DNA of 64,000 bases from Verrucomicrobiia bacterium. Lineage in GTDB: Bacteria; Verrucomicrobiota; Verrucomicrobiia; Limisphaerales; JADLHS01. Below are positions 62,551 to 64,000 of the stretch, piece by piece. The stretch lies in assembly GCA_011525685.1 (NCBI GenBank), contig WYBW01000137.1:1-64000 (forward strand), in the 5' to 3' direction. The notes under the pieces are model-generated. The model was not told the origin of the DNA. It did not search any database and saw nothing but the letters and a program-made list of their open reading frames with translations. Position numbers and translations under genes: made by a program. How positions within the stretch are numbered: position 1 is the stretch's first letter; every line of letters starts with the position of its first letter.

Positions 62551-64000
62551 TTATTGTCCAGTTACTTGATAATAACCTTCGGGTGAGGAGCTGATCGAAT
62601 CCGTGAATGTGCGGTCGGTTAATCCCGCGGCAATTTCGCTCCAATCTCCGCTGATCGTGGTCTTCTTTCGCACGGCGAACGGTGGCGTGCCTCCCTCCCA
62701 GGAGATTTGCACCTCACCGCCCACGATCGCGACCGAGTTGATCAGGATTGGCGCGTCGTACGGGGCCTGGAAGAACCGGGTGCCCACAATACGATTGGCG
62801 GTGATGTCACTGTTGCCATGTGCCTCCCAAACGACGGCAATCAAGCCTTCGCGCCAGGCCACACGCGGGCGTTGGGAGAAGCCAAGCGCGGCGGGTGGAT
62901 ACTCGCCTTCCTTCTCGCTCACGCGGAAGGTTGGCCCAAGCGCGGCGCCGTTCCTGTTAAAGATGCGACCGAGGATCACCCGCCCGGAGCCACCTTCAAA
63001 TTGGTTAGACGCATCGAAAATGACCACAACCCGGCCGTCTGCCGCGATGGCGGCATCGACCCGGTCGGTATTCGGGAGAACATCTCCGTCTGCCACCCGG
63101 CGACCCCATCGCAGCGAGCCGTCGGCATTGAACACCCCCACCCAAGCGGTGCCGCCGAAACTGGCTGCATGTACGTAGGCATCGGTGCCATTGCCTTGGA
63201 AACCCACACCATCACCGCGCCCGCCACCGTTCAACTCCGGCACGCCGCTGTCAATTCCCAGATCAATGTTGTCCGAAGTCGGATTGCCGTTGTTGTCGAA
63301 CAGTCGCATGGTGGCCCGGCCATTGAATCCCCACCGGATTGCAAAACCATTGGCCGTTACACCCACCCCATGCCACATGTCCGACGGTCCCGGCTCCGAA
63401 CTCGCCGCCGACCACGCCTTAATCTCCGTTCCATCCGGCTTCACAACTCGATAGGTAACGACGTTGCCACCGGCTTGGCCGGTCAATGCACGATCCGCAA
63501 CCTGTCCACTCTGGTTCGCGATCACGATGTTCCCATTGGCTAGATAATGCCAGTCCCCAATGCGCACATCCCCAGGCGGATCATAATCGGCCGCCGTTCC
63601 TCCGGCCAGTGCCGGCGCCGCCATTGTGCCGTCATTGTTCACCAATTGCAGCCCGGCAAACGCCCCACCCGCAGTCTTCTGCAAGATTTCGCCCGCCGCG
63701 TTGGTCGTGTTGACGGTGGTGCTGGAGTCCAGGTTGATCGGGAGCAAATGCGCGATTTCGTTGCCCAGTCCATTGGTTCCCGAGGCGCTAAAGAACGCGT
63801 TCACCGCGTAGGAAACCGCTCCCATGCCGAAACCGGGACCAAACGGATTGGCCTTGATTTTAGGCCCCCAAGCCGAGCGTCCTGGAATCGGCGTGCCATC
63901 ATTGCGGAAAAACGAGCGATAGGAGGTGTCAATGGAAGAGGGCACCACGCTTGCAAGCCCTGGATTACCGTTGGTGATCGTAGCCACGGGCGTGATGAGG
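62551..64000 (-). CDS. C-terminal part of a secreted protein of unknown function (5' truncated by window edge)
   Basis: The frame is open through the right edge of the window, so the N-terminus is missing. The visible 483 residues contain repeated beta-like blocks (VRIGDWHYLANGNIVIANQSG, NGTDAYVHAASFGGTAWVGVF, VAIAADGRVVVIFDASNQF) that suggest a beta-propeller, and a C-terminal segment (SVAIVGGEVQISWEGG to YYQVTGQ) of a kind common at the end of Verrucomicrobia secreted proteins. The function is not assigned. Confidence 0.65.
   Translation of the reverse strand, partial: LITPVATITNGNPGLASVVPSSIDTSYRSFFRNDGTPIPGRSAWGPKIKANPFGPGFGMGAVSYAVNAFFSASGTNGLGNEIAHLLPINLDSSTTVNTTNAAGEILQKTAGGAFAGLQLVNNDGTMAAPALAGGTAADYDPPGDVRIGDWHYLANGNIVIANQSGQVADRALTGQAGGNVVTYRVVKPDGTEIKAWSAASSEPGPSDMWHGVGVTANGFAIRWGFNGRATMRLFDNNGNPTSDNIDLGIDSGVPELNGGGRGDGVGFQGNGTDAYVHAASFGGTAWVGVFNADGSLRWGRRVADGDVLPNTDRVDAAIAADGRVVVIFDASNQFEGGSGRVILGRIFNRNGAALGPTFRVSEKEGEYPPAALGFSQRPRVAWREGLIAVVWEAHGNSDITANRIVGTRFFQAPYDAPILINSVAIVGGEVQISWEGGTPPFAVRKKTTISGDWSEIAAGLTDRTFTDSISSSPEGYYQVTGQ

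Noticed and set aside
1-64000. CRISPR arrays, tRNA and rRNA genes, phage or transposase genes
   Set aside because: None was recognised by reading; the only repeats are short hairpin elements, without regular spacers.

Overview
The window comes from a high-GC bacterium, most likely a Verrucomicrobiota member of the Pedosphaera/Limisphaerales type. This is an inference from gene content. The indicators are three prepilin-like proteins with the [16 protein letters not shown] leader (two with the H-X9-DG C-terminal motif), Tat-signal Gfo/Idh/MocA and TIM-barrel proteins, a formylglycine sulfatase, a TIGR03790-type protein, very large secreted proteins built from Ig/LamG or lamin-tail/CotH modules, and Uma2 genes. 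Recognisable Shine-Dalgarno sites are few. No rRNA, tRNA, CRISPR array, phage or transposase gene was seen.

Layout. 1-2683: the end of an unidentified gene and a membrane-anchored protein with two receiver domains. 3.1-9.9 kb: an orphan KtrB/TrkH potassium channel subunit, a NarL-type regulator, an MFS transporter followed closely by a sulfatase, hemW and a cold-shock gene with a long leader. 10.1-17.8 kb: a pseudo-receiver gene, then the translation/transcription operon nusA-infB-rbfA-nrnA, preceded by a sigma70-like promoter and an intrinsic terminator just before nusA; a small membrane protein and a GT9 glycosyltransferase follow. 17.8-24.7 kb: an exported oxidoreductase, a peptide-type binding lipoprotein, an ABC exporter and an unrecognised gene. 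24.9-35.8 kb: a minus-strand cell-surface block with a lipoprotein, a prepilin-like protein, a 1716-residue lamin-tail/CotH protein and a 1316-residue Ig/LamG protein whose signal peptide is cut by an in-frame TGA. 36-47.5 kb: SDR, TIGR03790, TatD, a large FAD/Fe-S oxidoreductase, TIM-barrel and Gfo/Idh genes and two Uma2 genes, one with an in-frame TAG. 47.5-49.1 kb: an AT-richer islet with one secreted protein of unknown function. 49-53.6 kb: a prepilin-like protein and a divergent GH13/GH57 pair for alpha-glucan metabolism. 53.6-59.3 kb: a possible 38-codon transcription unit, hscB and iscA/erpA homologues, a LolA-like protein, an MBL hydrolase, a MetE-like protein, exonuclease III and a Pmp3 peptide. 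59.4-64 kb: a subtilase, a third prepilin-like protein translationally coupled to a lipoprotein, and the 3' part of another secreted protein.

The main themes are envelope and secretion biology (pilin-like proteins with lipoprotein partners beside giant adhesin-like proteins), exported carbohydrate chemistry (sulfatase, Tat-exported dehydrogenase-fold and isomerase-fold proteins, GH13/GH57), and the core nus/inf operon. Three families of small inverted-repeat DNA are present: composite hairpin elements at 46815-46929 and 51861-51995, and a GGATTTCGG-type repeat that also contributes codons to the MetE-like gene.
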